From Panulirus ornatus (taxonomy: Eukaryota > Arthropoda > Malacostraca > Decapoda > Palinuridae), in NCBI RefSeq assembly GCF_036320965.1, contig NC_092236.1, forward strand, positions 12,874,518-12,938,517: a DNA stretch of 64,000 bases, in the 5' to 3' direction. The position numbers and the translations under genes are program-made. Below are positions 34,511-47,059 of the stretch, in pieces (position 1 is the stretch's first letter; each line of letters starts with the position of its first letter). The notes under the pieces were generated by a model. The model was not told the origin of the DNA. It was given only the letters and a program-made list of their open reading frames with translations, and ran no database searches.

Positions 34511-34767
34511 CCTATGAGTCCACGAGGAAAATGAAATACGAAAAGTTCCCAAGTGCACTTTCATGTAATAATCACATCATCAGGGGAAACACAAGAGAGA
34601 AAAATAACAGTCAGTTGATATACATCGAAGAGACGAAGCTAGGAAGCTTCGATGTATATCAACTGACCGTTATATTTCTCTCTTGTGTCTCCCCTGATGA
34701 TGTGATTATTACACGAAAGTGCACTTGAGAACTTTTCGTGTTTCATTTTCCCCGTGGACTCATTGGA
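34511..34767. repeat. palindrome 2: ~120-bp imperfect inverted repeat of another element
   Basis: The arms 34,511-34,630 and 34,647-34,767 are near-complements with about 10 mismatches and a spacer of about 16 bp. The right arm runs CTTCGATGTATATCAACTGA, CTCTCTTGTGTCTCCC, CTGATGATGTGATTATTACA, CGAAAGTGCACTTG, CATTTTCCCCGTGGACTC. Two other fragments of this element occur in the window (52,480-52,560 and 56,268-56,292), so the arms belong to a dispersed family. A Penelope-like origin is possible because of the hammerhead-like core, but that is inference. Confidence 0.85.
34687..34735 (+). ncRNA. hammerhead-ribozyme-like core (candidate)
   Basis: CTGATGA (34,694-34,700) is followed by a possible stem-loop GTG-loop-CAC, then GAAA (34,715-34,718), then AGTGCACT, which can form a tiny hairpin, then TT. 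Upstream TCCC can pair with GGGA at the same place in the left arm; in this arm that base is changed to GAGA. This is the order of a type I hammerhead with a minimal stem III. Against it: one extra T sits between CTGATGA and the second stem. The left arm carries the same motif on the minus strand (TCATCAG at 34,577-34,583). Confidence 0.35.
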
Positions 34768-34799
34768 ATATCTTGATCACACGCAAAATTGTGATCCTT

Positions 34800-34803
<4 letters not shown>

Positions 34804-34876
<73 letters not shown>
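34804..34876. repeat. (TA)n microsatellite
   Basis: About 36 units between palindrome 2 and palindrome 3. Confidence 0.95.
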
Positions 34877-34885
<9 letters not shown>

Positions 34886-35115
34886 TTCAAACTATTCGCC
34901 ATTTCCCGCGTTAGCGAGGTAGCGTTAAGAACAGAGGACTGGGCCTTTTTTGGAATATCCTCACCTGGCCCCCTCTGTTCCTTCTTTTGGAAAATTAAAA
35001 AAAAAAAACAAGAGGGGAGGATTTCCAGCCCCCCGCTCCCTCCCCTTTTAGTCGCCTTCTACGACACGCAGGGAATACGTGAGAAGTATTCTTAATCCCC
35101 TATCCCCATGGATAA
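34877..35115 (-). mobile_element. SINE-A, young copy, left arm of palindrome 3
   Basis: Reverse SINE-A with poly-T tail, GCGTTAGCGAGGTAGCG and head TATCCCCATGGATA. It carries the variant CCTTTTTTGGAATATCC, also seen near 52,315. Confidence 0.95.
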
Positions 35116-35137
35116 TATATATATATATATATATATA

Positions 35138-35139
<2 letters not shown>
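35114..35139. repeat. (TA)n, centre of palindrome 3
   Basis: About 13 units between opposed SINE-A heads. Confidence 0.9.
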
Positions 35140-37553
<2,414 letters not shown>

Positions 37554-37555
37554 TT

Positions 37556-37618
<63 letters not shown>

Positions 37619-37631
37619 TTATTACTATTAT
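37554..37631. repeat. (ATT)n microsatellite
   Basis: About 25 units with two single-base breaks. Confidence 0.95.
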
Positions 37632-37754
37632 TGGGAATTGCCTGAGCTGCCCAAGGTCTTGCCATCATGAGTTTGAATCCTAGTTGCAACAGTTGCTCCA
37701 CAATTATGCCAGATATTTATCCTCATCTTGAGGCTATCTGATAGACTAGGTACC

Positions 37755-38577
37755 ATGTATGGGGAGGGGGCGAAGGTTCTGGGAGCGATGAAGAATGTGT
37801 GGAAGGAGAGAATGTTATCTCGAAGAGCAAAGATGGGTACATATGAAGGAATAGTAGTTCCAACAATGTTATATGGTTGTGAGGCATAGGCTATGGATAG
37901 GGTTGTACAGAGGAGGGTGGATGTGTCGGAAATAAAATATTTGAGGATAACGTGGTGTGAGGTGGTTTGATCAAGTAAGTAATGAAAGGGTAAGAGAGAT
38001 ATGTGGAAATATAAAGAGTGTGGTTGAGAGAGCAGAAGAGGGTGCATTGAGGTGGTTTGGACACATGGAGAGAATGAGAGGAAAGATTGACAAAGAAGAT
38101 ATATGTGTCAGAGGTGAAGGAAACAAGGAGAAGCGGGAGACCAAATTGGAGGTGAAAGGATGGAGTGAAAAAGATTTTGAGGATTTTGAGTGATACCGGG
38201 GTTAATGTGCTGTCAATGGACTGAACCAGGGCATGTGAAGCATCTGGGGTAAACCATGGAAGGGTCTGTGGGGCCTGGATTTGAATAGGAAGCTGTGGTT
38301 TTGATGCATTACACAGGACAGCTAGAGACTGAGTGTGAAAGTATGTGGCCTTTTTTATCTGTTTTCGTGGCACTAACCCGCTGAAGTGGCGGGTAGCAAT
38401 GCTATTTCCTGTGTGCCGGGGTAGCGACAGAATGGATGAAGGCAAGCAAGCATGAATATGTACATGTGTATATATGTATGTATGTGTATATAAGTGATTG
38501 GGCCATTCTTCATCTGTTTCCTGGTGCTACCTCGCTGATGCAGGAAACAGTGATTAAGTATAATATAACGTATAATT
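37755..38577 (+). pseudogene. LINE-A C-terminal region and 3' end, intermediate age
   Basis: Starts at GTATGGGGAGGGGGCGAAGG and runs through ACAATGTTATATGGTTGTGA, VVERAEEGALRWFGHMERM (38,020-38,070) and the 3' UTR. The UTR is the diverged subtype with GGATGAAGGCAAGCAAGCAT near 38,430, ending with GGTGCTACCTCGCTGATG near 38,523. The LSDRGLNMQEGE block is deleted near 38,180-38,195. Confidence 0.8.
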
Positions 38578-38768
38578 TTTATTTTTTTTTTGCTTTGTCG
38601 CTGTTTCCCTGCGTTTGCGAGGTAGCACAAAGAAACAGACGAAAGAAATGGCCCAAACCACCCCCATACACATGTATATACATACATCTACACACGCAAA
38701 TATACATACCTACACAGCTTTCCATGGTTTACCCCAGACGCTTCACATGCCCTGATTCAATCCACGTA
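38578..38768 (-). mobile_element. LINE-A 3' end only, short UTR form
   Basis: Reverse copy with poly-T, GTTTGCGAGGTAGCAC, GAAACAGACGAAAGAAATGG, CACACGCAAATATACATACC and CCATGGTTTACCCCAGACGC. It has the same UTR deletion as the copies at 9,866 and 24,778. Truncated after about 190 bp. Confidence 0.85.
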
Positions 38769-38779
38769 TAATATATGTA

Positions 38780-40017
38780 TATATTATTTATTATTTTGCC
38801 TTGTCACTGTCTCCCGCGTTAGCGAGGTAGCGCAAGGAAGCAGACGAAAGAAAGGCCCAACCCACCCACATATACATGTATATACATACATGTCCACACA
38901 CGCAAATATACATACCTATACATCTCAACGTATACATATAAATACACACACAGACATATACATATATACACATGTACGTAATTCATACTGTCTGCCTTTA
39001 TTGATTCCCATCACCACCCCGCCACACATGAAAATAACAACCCCCTCCCCCCCAAATGTGTGGGAGGTAGCGCTAGGAAAAGACAACAAAGGCCACTTTT
39101 GTTCACACTCAGTCTTTAGCTGTCGTGTAATAATGCACCGAAACCACAGCTCCCTTTCCACATCCAGGCCCCACAGAACTTACCATGGTTTACCCCAGAC
39201 GCTTCACATGCCCTGATTTAATCCATTGACAGCACGTTGGCCCTGGTATACCACATCGTTCCAATTCACTCTATTCCTTGCACGCCTTTCACCCTCCTGC
39301 ATGTTCAGGCCCTGATCACTCAAAATCTTTTGCACTCCATCTTTCCACATCCAATTTGGTCTCCCACTTCCCCTTGTACCCTCCACCTCCGACACATATA
39401 TCCTCTTGGTCTATCTTTCCTCACTCATTCTCTCCATGTGACCAAACCATTTCAAAACACCCTCTTCTGCTCTCTCAACCACGCTCTTTTTATTTCCACA
39501 CATCTCTCTTACCCTTACATTACTTATTCGATCAAACTACCTCACACCACACATTGTCCTCAAACATCTCATTTCCAGCACATCCACCCTCCTGCGCACA
39601 ACTCTATCCATAGCCCACGCCTCGCAACCATACAACATTGTTGGAACCACTATTCCTTCAAACATACCCATTTTTGCTTTCCGAGATAATGTTCTCGACT
39701 TCCACACATTCTTCAAGGCTCCCAGGATTTTCGCCCCCTCCCCCACCCTATGATCCACTTCCGCTTCCATGGTTCCATCCGCTGCCAGATCCACTCCCAG
39801 ATATCTAAAACACTTTACTTCCTCCAGTTTTTCTCCATTCAAACTTACCTCCCAATTGTCTTGACCCTCAACCCTACTGTACCTAATAACCTTGCTCTTA
39901 TTCACATTTACTCTTAACTTTCTTCTTTCACACACTTTACCAAACTCAGTCACCAGCTTCTGCAGTTTCTCACATGAATCAGCCACCAGCGCTGTATCAT
40001 CAGCGAACATCAACTGA
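38780..40017 (-). pseudogene. LINE-A, 5'-truncated, long 3' UTR form, with nonsense changes
   Basis: Minus-strand copy. The 3' UTR is 38,780-39,200. The coding part is 39,204-40,017, from the FADD region (40,005-39,994) to NGLNQGM. One frame is kept through most of it, with two point changes to stop: a TAG in place of the Leu codon of EERLTKR near 39,410, and a TAG in place of the Trp codon of VRWFD near 39,540. The truncated 5' end meets the next copy head-to-head. Confidence 0.85.
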
Positions 40018-40027
40018 CAACACTGAC

Positions 40028-40740
40028 GATGTGGTTGAGAGAGCAGAAGAGGGTGTTTTGAAATGGTTTGGGCACATGGAGAGAATGAATGAGGAAAGAT
40101 TGACCAAGAGGATATATGTGTCGGAGGTGGAGGGAACGAGGAGAAGTGGGAGACCAAATTGGAGATGGAAAGATGGAGTGAAAAAGATTTTGTGTGATCG
40201 GGGCCTGAACATGCAGGAGGGTGAAAGGAGGGCAAGGAATAGAGTGAATTGGATCGATGTGGTATACCGGGGTTGATGTGTTGTCAGTGGATTGAATCAG
40301 GGCATGTGAAGCATCTGGGGTAAACCATGGAAAGTTGTGTGGGGCCTGGATGTGGAAAGGGAGCTGTGGTTTCGGGCATTATTGCATGACAGCTAGAGAC
40401 TGAGTGTGAACAAATGGGGCCTTTGTTGTCTTTTCCTAGTGCAACTTCGCACACATGAGGGGGAGGGGGATGGTATTCCATGTGTGGCGAGGTGGCGATG
40501 GGAATGAATAAAGGCAGACAGTGTGAATTGTGTGCATGGGTATATATGTATGTGTCTGTGTGTGTATATATATGTGTACATTGAGATGTATAGGTATGTA
40601 TATTTGCGTGTGTGGACGTGTATGTATATACATTGTGTATGGGGGTGGGTTGGGCCATTTCTTTCGTCTGTTTCCTTGCGCTACCTCGCAAACGCGGGAG
40701 ACAGTGACAAAGCAAAATAAAATGAATAGATATAATATAA
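40028..40740 (+). pseudogene. LINE-A, 5'-truncated, long 3' UTR form
   Basis: Plus-strand copy starting at GTGGTTGAGAGAGCAGAAGA. The frame reads VVERAEEGVLKWFGHMERMN and GRPNWRWKDGVKKILCDRG to a TGA at 40,274-40,276. The 3' UTR has tail motif 1 near 40,436-40,460 and the terminal tail near 40,675-40,715, then AAAATAAAATGAATAG. Confidence 0.88.
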
Positions 40741-43266
40741 AAGGTGAGAACAAAGGAGGTAAGGGGAGTGGGGGAGGAATGGGATGTATTTAGAGAAGCA
40801 GTGATGGCTTGCGCAAAAGATGCTTGTGGCATGAGAAGCGTGGGAGGTGGGTTGATTAGAAAAGGTAGTGAGTGGTGGAATGAAGAAGTAAGATTATTAG
40901 TGAAAGAGAAGAGAGAGGCATTTGAACGATTTTTGCAGGGAAAAAATGCAAATGAGTGGGAGAGGTATAAAAGAAAGAGGCAGGAGGTCAAGAGAAAGGT
41001 GCAAGAGGTGAAAAAGAGGGCAAATGAGAGTTGGGGTGAGAGAGTATCATTAAATTTCAGGGAGAATAAAAAGATGTTTTGGAAGGAGGTAAATAAAGTG
41101 CATAAGACAAGGGAGCAAATGGGAACTTCAGTGAAGGGGGTTAATGGGGAGGTGATAACAAGTAGTGGAGATGTGAGAAGGAGATGGAGTGAGTATTTTG
41201 AAGGTTTGTTGAATGTGTTTGATGATAGAGTGGCAGATATAGGGTGTTTTGGTCGAGGTGGTGTGCAAAGTGAGAGGGTTAGGGAAAATGATTTGGTAAA
41301 TAGAGAAGAGGTAGTAAAAGCTTTACGGAAGATAAAAGCCAGCAAAGCAGCAGGTTTGGATGGTATTGCAGTGGAATTTATTAAAAATGGGGGTGACTGT
41401 ATTGTTGATTGGTTGGTAAGGTTATTTAATGTATGTATGATTCATGGTGAGGTGCCTGAGGATTGGCGGAATGCTTGCATAGTGCCATTGTACAAAAACA
41501 AAGGGGATAAGAGTGAGTGCTCAAATTACAGAGGTATAAGTTTGTTGAGTATTCCTGGTAAATTATATGGGAGGGTATTGATTGAGAGGGTGAAGGCGTT
41601 TACAGAGCATCAGATTGGGGAAGAGCAGTGTGGTTTCAGAAGTGGTAGAGGATGTGTGGATCAGGTGTTTGCTTTGAAGAATGTATGTGAGAAATACTTA
41701 GAAAAACAAATGGATTTGTATGTAGCATTTATGGATCCGGAGAAGGCATATAATAGAGTTGATAGAGATGCTCTGTGGAAGGCTTTAAGAATATATGGTG
41801 TGGGAGGCAAGTTGTCAGAAGCAGTGAAAAGTTTTTATCGAGGATGTAAGGCATGTGTACGTGTAGGAAGAGAGGAAAGTGATTAGTTCTCAGTGAATGT
41901 AGGTTTGCGGCAGGGGTGTGTGATGTCTCCATGGTTGTTTAATTTGTTAATGGATGGTGTTGTTAGGGAGGTGAATGCAAGAGTTTTGGAAAGAGGGGCA
42001 AGTATGTAGTCTGTTGTGGATGAGAGAGCTTGGGAAGTGAGTCAGTTGTTGTTCGCTGATGATACAGCGCTGGTGGCTGATTCATTTAAGAAACTGCAGA
42101 AGCTGGTGATTGAGTTTGGTAAAGTGTGTGAAAGAAGAAAGTTAAGAGTAAATGTGAATAAGAGCAAGGTTATTAGGTACAGTAGGGTTGAGGGTCAAGT
42201 CAATTGGGAGGTAAGTTTGAATGGAGGACTGTAAATGGAGGAAGTAAAGTGTTTTAGATATCTGGGAGTGGATCTGGCAGCGGATGGAACCATGGAAGCA
42301 GAAGTGAATCACAGGGTGGGGGAGTGGGCGAAAATCCTGGGAGCCTTGAAGAATGTTTGGAAGTCGAGAACATTACCTCGGAAAGCTAAAATGGGTATGT
42401 TTGAAGGAATAGTGGTTCCAACAATGTTGTATGGTTGCGAGGCATGGGCTATGGATAGAGTTGCGCACAGGAGGGTGGATGTGCTGGAAATGAGATGTTT
42501 GAGGACAATATGTGGTGTGAGGTGGTTTGATCGAGTAAGTAATGTAAGGGTGAGAGAGATGTGTGGAAATAAAAAGAGTGTGGTTGAGAGAGCAGAAGAG
42601 GGTGTTTTGAAATGGTTTGGTCACATGGAGAGAATGAGTGGGGAAAGATTGACCAAGAGGATATATGTGTCAGAGGTGGAGGGAACGAGAAGTGGGAGAC
42701 CAAATTGGAGGTGGAAAGATGGAGTGAAAAAGATTTTGAGTGATCGGGGCCTGAACATGCAGGAGGGTGAAAGGCGTGCAAGGAATAGAGTAAATTGGAA
42801 CGATGTGGTATACCGGGGTCAACGTGCTGTCAATGGATTGAATCAGGGCATGTGAAGCGTCTGGGGTAAACCATGGAAAGTGTGTGGGGCCTGGATGTGG
42901 AAAGGGAGCTGTGGTTTCGGTGCATTATTACATGACAGCTAGAGACTGAGTGTGAACGAATGGGGCCTTTGGTGTCTTTCCTAGCGCTACCTCGCACACA
43001 TGAGGGGGGAGGGGGTTGTTATTCCATGTGTGGCGAGGTGGCGATGGGAACAAATAAAGGCAGACAGTATGAATTGTGTACATGTGTATATATGTATATG
43101 TATGTGTGTGTATATATATGTGTACATTGAGATGTATAGGTATGTATATTTGCGTTTGTGGACGTGTATGTATATACATGTGTATGTGGGTGGGTTGGGC
43201 CATTCTTTCGTCTGTTTCCTTGCGCTACCTCGCTAACACGGGAGACAGCGACAAAGCAAAATAAAA

Positions 43267-43272
<6 letters not shown>
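40741..43272 (+). mobile_element. LINE-A, longest copy, 5'-truncated
   Basis: About 2.5 kb, from a linker region upstream of the RT to an A-rich tail at 43,260. It lacks the upstream endonuclease domain expected of such elements. It starts directly after the A-rich end of the preceding copy. The 3' UTR is the long type, with tail motif 1 (GCGCTACCTCGCACACATGA, near 42,985) and the terminal tail (GCGCTACCTCGCTAACACGG, near 43,222). A TA array begins right after the tail. Confidence 0.92.
40744..42855 (+). pseudogene. LINE-A reverse transcriptase ORF, 703 codons in one frame with three stops
   Basis: The frame carries, in order: a basic, charged linker (KRKRQEVKRKVQEVKKRANE, about codons 76-95); KAAGLDGIAVEF (near 41,350); GDKSECSNYRGISLLSIPGK (41,510-41,565); [19 protein letters not shown] (41,620-41,680); motif A FMDPEKAYNRV (41,728-41,760), with Asn where the second Asp is usual; motif B VGLRQGCVMSP (near 41,900-41,930); motif C FADD (42,052-42,063); then FRYLGVDL, YGCEAW, LKWFGHMERM and GRPNWRWKDGVKK. 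Three in-frame stops interrupt it: TAG at 41,884-41,886 (Trp in other copies), TAG near 42,007 (Lys in other copies) and TAA at 42,232-42,234. There is no natural start; the first in-frame codon is GTG. RTE-like assignment is inference from the RT and the C-terminal pattern. Confidence 0.9.

Positions 43273-43274
<2 letters not shown>

Positions 43275-43346
<72 letters not shown>
43275..43346. repeat. (TA)n microsatellite
   Basis: About 36 units bridging a LINE-A tail and a SINE-A poly-T tail. Confidence 0.95.
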
Positions 43347-43354
<8 letters not shown>

Positions 43355-43591
43355 TTCATACTATTCGCCATTTCCTGCATTAGCGAGGTAGTGTTGAGAA
43401 CAGAGGACTGGGCCCATGAGGGAATATCCTCACCTGGGCCCCTTCTCTGTTCCCTCTTTTGGAAAATTAAAGAAAAAAAAAAAAATTGAGGGGAGGATTT
43501 CCAGCCCCCCGCTCCCTCCCCTTTTAGTCGCCTTCTACGACACGCAGGGAATACGTGGGAATTATTCTTGCTCCCCTATCCCCAGGGATAA
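43346..43591 (-). mobile_element. SINE-A, young copy
   Basis: Reverse SINE-A, complete from poly-T to the head TATCCCCAGGGATA. It carries the subtype changes CCCATGAGGGAATATCC and TGTTCCCTCTTTTGG, shared with the copy at 44,650. Confidence 0.95.
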
Positions 43592-43607
43592 TATATATAT
43601 ATATATA

Positions 43608-43789
43608 TTTTTTTTTTTTTCTTTTCTTTCATACTATTCGCCATTTCCCGCATTAGCGAGGTAGCGTTAAGAACAGAGGACTGGGCCTTAGAGGGAATAT
43701 CCTCACCTGGCCCCCTTCGCTGTTCCTTCTTTTGGAAAAAAAAAAAAAAAAAAAATGAGAGGGGAGGATTTCCAGCCCCCCGCTCCCTT
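43608..43789 (-). mobile_element. SINE-A, head-truncated copy
   Basis: Reverse SINE-A from poly-T to CCAGCCCCCCGCTCCCTTA, lacking about 70 bp of the head (5' truncation). Its tail side is joined to a short TA array (43,590-43,608). Confidence 0.92.
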
Positions 43790-44529
43790 AATAAAAAAAT
43801 ATCTACGAAACCTAATAATCCATACTGGAACTCTTCTCATGTCATTTAAAAAATGATACAATTATTTTTACCCTAACTTCAATGTGCATGGCATGTAAGG
43901 GGAGGACACTATATTTCCCTCTCATCAAATTACTGAGGAAAACTTTTATGATTGCTGTGTAACAATTTGGGCACTGATGACTGAGTTGTCTGAGAAGAAA
44001 AGGACCACTGTAGTTGGAGAACTGTGATCCACTGCACTTTGGCAAGAAAGCAGATAACTGTAATATGCAAAAAACTGTAAAATATGAAATAAGATAAATG
44101 TAAAAAAGTGCGACTACAAGTGAAAAAATCATTTATTTATATGGTTTGAGGGAGAAACATTTAAAGTCTATCATGTGTTGAAATTAGCATAAAATGCCAT
44201 TTTGAATATGATGTAACACATTCCAAAAATATAAAGTAGTTCTTTTTTGTAAGATACCATAAGGAAGTTTGAGAAAATAAAATAGTCTAAAAATAAAATA
44301 GTCTAAAAATCAATGTAAAAAAAGGAAATCAGTTTCTTATATATTTACATACATAATGCACTGTGGAATTAAACAAGATTTGAATATCTGAAGGCCTCAA
44401 GACCTTATGGCACTTTAGAATTGGAGTATAATGCACAGACTTATGATAATGTGCTTCAACTTGTAACAAGCTGGAAAAAATTGTCTAAATATTTTCAAAG
44501 TCTATGAGAATTTTCTCTTTTCATAAATT
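43790..44529. other. unassigned AT-rich sequence
   Basis: No supported gene. A short AATAGTCTAAAAATAAA direct repeat lies at 44,281-44,310. Confidence 0.4.
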
Positions 44530-44650
44530 TTGTTCATGGACATTCACCATTTCCTGCAATAACAAAGTATGCAAGGAACAGATGAAAAAATGGCTCCTAC
44601 ACACATATCCACTCTCTGGCCGTCATGCATAATGCACTGAAACCAGAGGC
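44530..44650 (-). mobile_element. LINE-A 3' end remnant
   Basis: Reverse fragment with CCATTTCCTGCAATAACAAA, GGAACAGATGAAAAAATGG and CTGGCCGTCATGCATAATGC. Old, ending at tail motif 1. Confidence 0.6.
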
Positions 44651-44867
44651 ATACTATTCGCCATTTCCTGCATTAGCGAGGTAGCGTTGAGAACAGAGGA
44701 CTGGGCCCATGAGGGAATATCCTCACCTGGGCCCCTTCTCTGTTCCCTCTTTTGGAAAATTAAAAAGAAAAAAAAAAATTGAGGGGATGATTTCCAGCCC
44801 CCCCGCTCCCTCCCCTTTTAGTCGCCTTCTACGACACGCAGGGAATACGTGGGAAGTATTCTTTCTC

Positions 44868-44873
<6 letters not shown>
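44650..44873 (-). mobile_element. SINE-A, young copy inserted in LINE-A remnant
   Basis: Reverse SINE-A beginning at CATACTATTCGCCATTTCC without a long poly-T. Same subtype as 43,346. The head ends at CTCCCCTATA and passes into a TA array. Confidence 0.93.

Positions 44874-44905
<32 letters not shown>
44871..44905. repeat. (TA)n microsatellite
   Basis: About 17 units between two same-strand SINE-A copies. Confidence 0.9.
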
Positions 44906-44909
<4 letters not shown>

Positions 44910-45137
44910 ACTATACGCCATTTCCCGCATTAGCAAGGTAGCGTTACGAACAGAGGACTGGGCCTCTGAGGGAATATCCTCACCTGGCCCCCTTCTCTGT
45001 TCCTTCTTTGGAAAATTAAAAAAAAAGCAAGAGGGGAGGATTTCCACCCCCCCCCCCCCTGCTCCCTTCCCTTTTAGTCGCCTGCTATGACACGCAGGAA
45101 ATACCTGGGAAGTATTCTTTCTGCCCTATCCCCAGGG

Positions 45138-45140
<3 letters not shown>
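44905..45140 (-). mobile_element. SINE-A copy
   Basis: Reverse SINE-A, TTCAAACTATACGCCATTTC to the head CCCTATCCCCAGGGATA, with a few private changes (GCAAGGTAGCGTTACG). Confidence 0.95.

Positions 45141-45200
<60 letters not shown>
45140..45200. repeat. (TA)n microsatellite
   Basis: About 30 units after the SINE-A head. Confidence 0.95.
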
Positions 45201-45204
<4 letters not shown>

Positions 45205-45205
<1 letters not shown>

Positions 45206-45425
45206 GTTAATCGCTGTTTCCCGCGTCAGCTAGGTAGCACCAGGAAACAAATAATGGCCCATCCACTCGTATACACATATTTATACATAAATGCCCACAT
45301 ACACACTTATACATATCAACATATACATACAAATATATACACATGGAGACATTACATAAATATATGTATGTATACATTTTCATACTTGCTTGCCTTCATC
45401 CATTCTTGTTGCTACCCTGCCCCAC
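45205..45425 (-). mobile_element. LINE-A 3' end, diverged tail subtype
   Basis: Reverse fragment with CGCGTCAGCTAGGTAGCACC, ACACACTTATACATATCAAC and CTTGCTTGCCTTCATCCATT, matching the reverse of the subtype at 38,425-38,550. Confidence 0.75.
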
Positions 45426-45429
45426 AGGA

Positions 45430-45795
45430 AAACATTATAATAATTACTCCAGGACCAATTTCTGTGAAAGAGCCCTGGTATGTTCACTGACAAGTTGGTA
45501 TGAGAAACTTCTTTTATATATCTTAAAAACTTGTGTCTACAAGACACCTTTTCACCATTAGAGTCCAAATTTCCCCAGTCTATCTCTTTAGAATTAAAAT
45601 CCCCCATTATCTGTATTCAACCATCTCTGAGAAGTGTATGTTTTACTGCTTTCTGCATTATCCTGATTGTTTCTTCATTGTCAGAATTGCATCTGTCCTG
45701 GGTTGTTAAAATTCTTGTCAGGATTATGTATTACTAATAGCTCCATACACTTCTTTCTTACTTACTCTTCCCATTAAGTTTGAATTGAGTGGAGC
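45430..45795 (-). pseudogene. APE-type endonuclease fragment of a CR1/jockey-like LINE
   Basis: The minus strand reads NEETIRIMQKAVKHTLLRDG, a stop, then IQIMGDFNSKEIDWGNLDSN and GEKVSCRHKFLRYIKE. The GDFN motif followed by an IDW-type stretch is characteristic of APE-like endonuclease domains of non-LTR retrotransposons (family knowledge). One internal TGA is visible. It is not LINE-A, whose endonuclease part is absent here. It may belong to the CR1-like family at 57,530. Confidence 0.65.
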
Positions 45796-46680
45796 AGATG
45801 AATAGGTCATAATGGATACTGAGATTCTCTTTCTTGTCCAATTTTTGTGCAGTTAAGTACTGAGGGCATTTAATTTCATCATGACCTTGTATGTTAATGG
45901 TATGGTGTTTATATGGGCTTTGACTGTCATGTGTGTGTCAAGCATGTGATGCCCACTATGGCTGGAGTTCTTTCGAGTGTGATTCATTAGTCATTTAGGG
46001 AGACAGGAGGGTGCAGGTTGGATTCGCATATGTCAGGGGTCAAGACAGTGACAGTAGACTTCTCTGGTGATGTAGACATTCCTTGTAGACCAGCCAGTGC
46101 TTTAGTTATGTGATGCATTGTTGCATGTTTGTTACTTTGGTAATGTTTGGATGCTGTGATATGTTTGTGAAGTCATCTGCTTGAGGCGACTTTCACAGTG
46201 TGTTCTGCACATAACTGAAGTTTGTGTATGAAGAGATTAAAGAGTGTTGGGGAAGAACAGCTGTTTGATAAATAACATTACAGAGCTTAAGGATTTTGGA
46301 GGTGAATATTTTTGTGAGTGGGTTGGTGGTCAGCTATGGAGCTGAATAAAAAGCTTTTATTGAAGGAGGGTGGTGTCAAGGATCTTTTGTGTAAGGTTGT
46401 GTTGGGATATTGTCAAATTGCCACAATGACTGTGTGGGATGGGGGTGTGGTTGGTTGATCCCATCCAGGATGTATTGTGTGGGGTTTGTGTGAGGTGAGG
46501 TAGTGGAGTCAATTGGTTTATGGGTCTGCTGTTTAGGTGAGGGTAAGATGTTTTGAGTCATTCTCTTGAGAGTTAGTTTTTCAAAGTGTTTGGATATGGA
46601 AGGCAGCAGCGAAAGAGGGCAGAAAGAAGAGGAATTGGGTGATTGGAGAGTTTCAGGGTGGGTATCATACTGACAAGCTT

Positions 46681-46682
<2 letters not shown>
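45796..46682. other. unassigned sequence
   Basis: TG-rich on the plus strand, with no clear gene. It may hold decayed LINE sequence. Confidence 0.35.

Positions 46683-46759
<77 letters not shown>
46683..46759. repeat. (TA)n microsatellite
   Basis: About 38 units, left flank of a SINE-A copy. Confidence 0.95.
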
Positions 46760-46761
<2 letters not shown>

Positions 46762-46974
46762 TTTCTCCCCTATCCCCAGGTATTCCCTGCGTGTCGTAGA
46801 AGGCGACTAAAAGGGAAGGGAGCGGGGGGCTGGAAATCCTCCCCTCTCGTTTTTTTTTAATTTTCCAAAAGAAGGAACAGAGAAGGGGGCCAGGTGAGGA
46901 TATTCCCTCAAAGGCCCAGTCCTCTGTTCTTAACGCTACCTCGCTATCGCGGGAAATGGCGAATAGTATGAAAA

Positions 46975-46992
<18 letters not shown>
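46759..46992 (+). mobile_element. SINE-A, young copy with inverted head
   Basis: The body (GTATTCCCTGCGTGTCGTAG to GGCGAATAGTATGAAAAAAA) is forward, but the first 22 bp (ATTCTTTCTCCCCTATCCCC) are in reverse orientation. The head was inverted or copied from the opposite strand. TA arrays lie on both sides. Confidence 0.92.

Positions 46993-47057
<65 letters not shown>
46992..47057. repeat. (TA)n microsatellite
   Basis: About 33 units between a SINE-A tail and a family B element. Confidence 0.95.

Positions 47058-47059
<2 letters not shown>

Noticed and set aside
34754..35095. Long ORFs made of YIYIYI repeats across TA arrays (also near 17,600, 24,600, 46,700, 52,300)
   Set aside because: They are translations of (TA)n microsatellites plus SINE-A sequence, with no protein-like composition.
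39537..40235. 232-codon minus-strand ORF joining RT-like sequence to an unrelated N-terminal part
   Set aside because: It runs across the junction of two opposite LINE-A copies; its N-terminal part is the antisense reading of the plus-strand copy.
40284..41345. 353-codon minus-strand ORF
   Set aside because: Antisense shadow of LINE-A coding and 3' UTR sequence; the same shadow recurs in every LINE-A copy.
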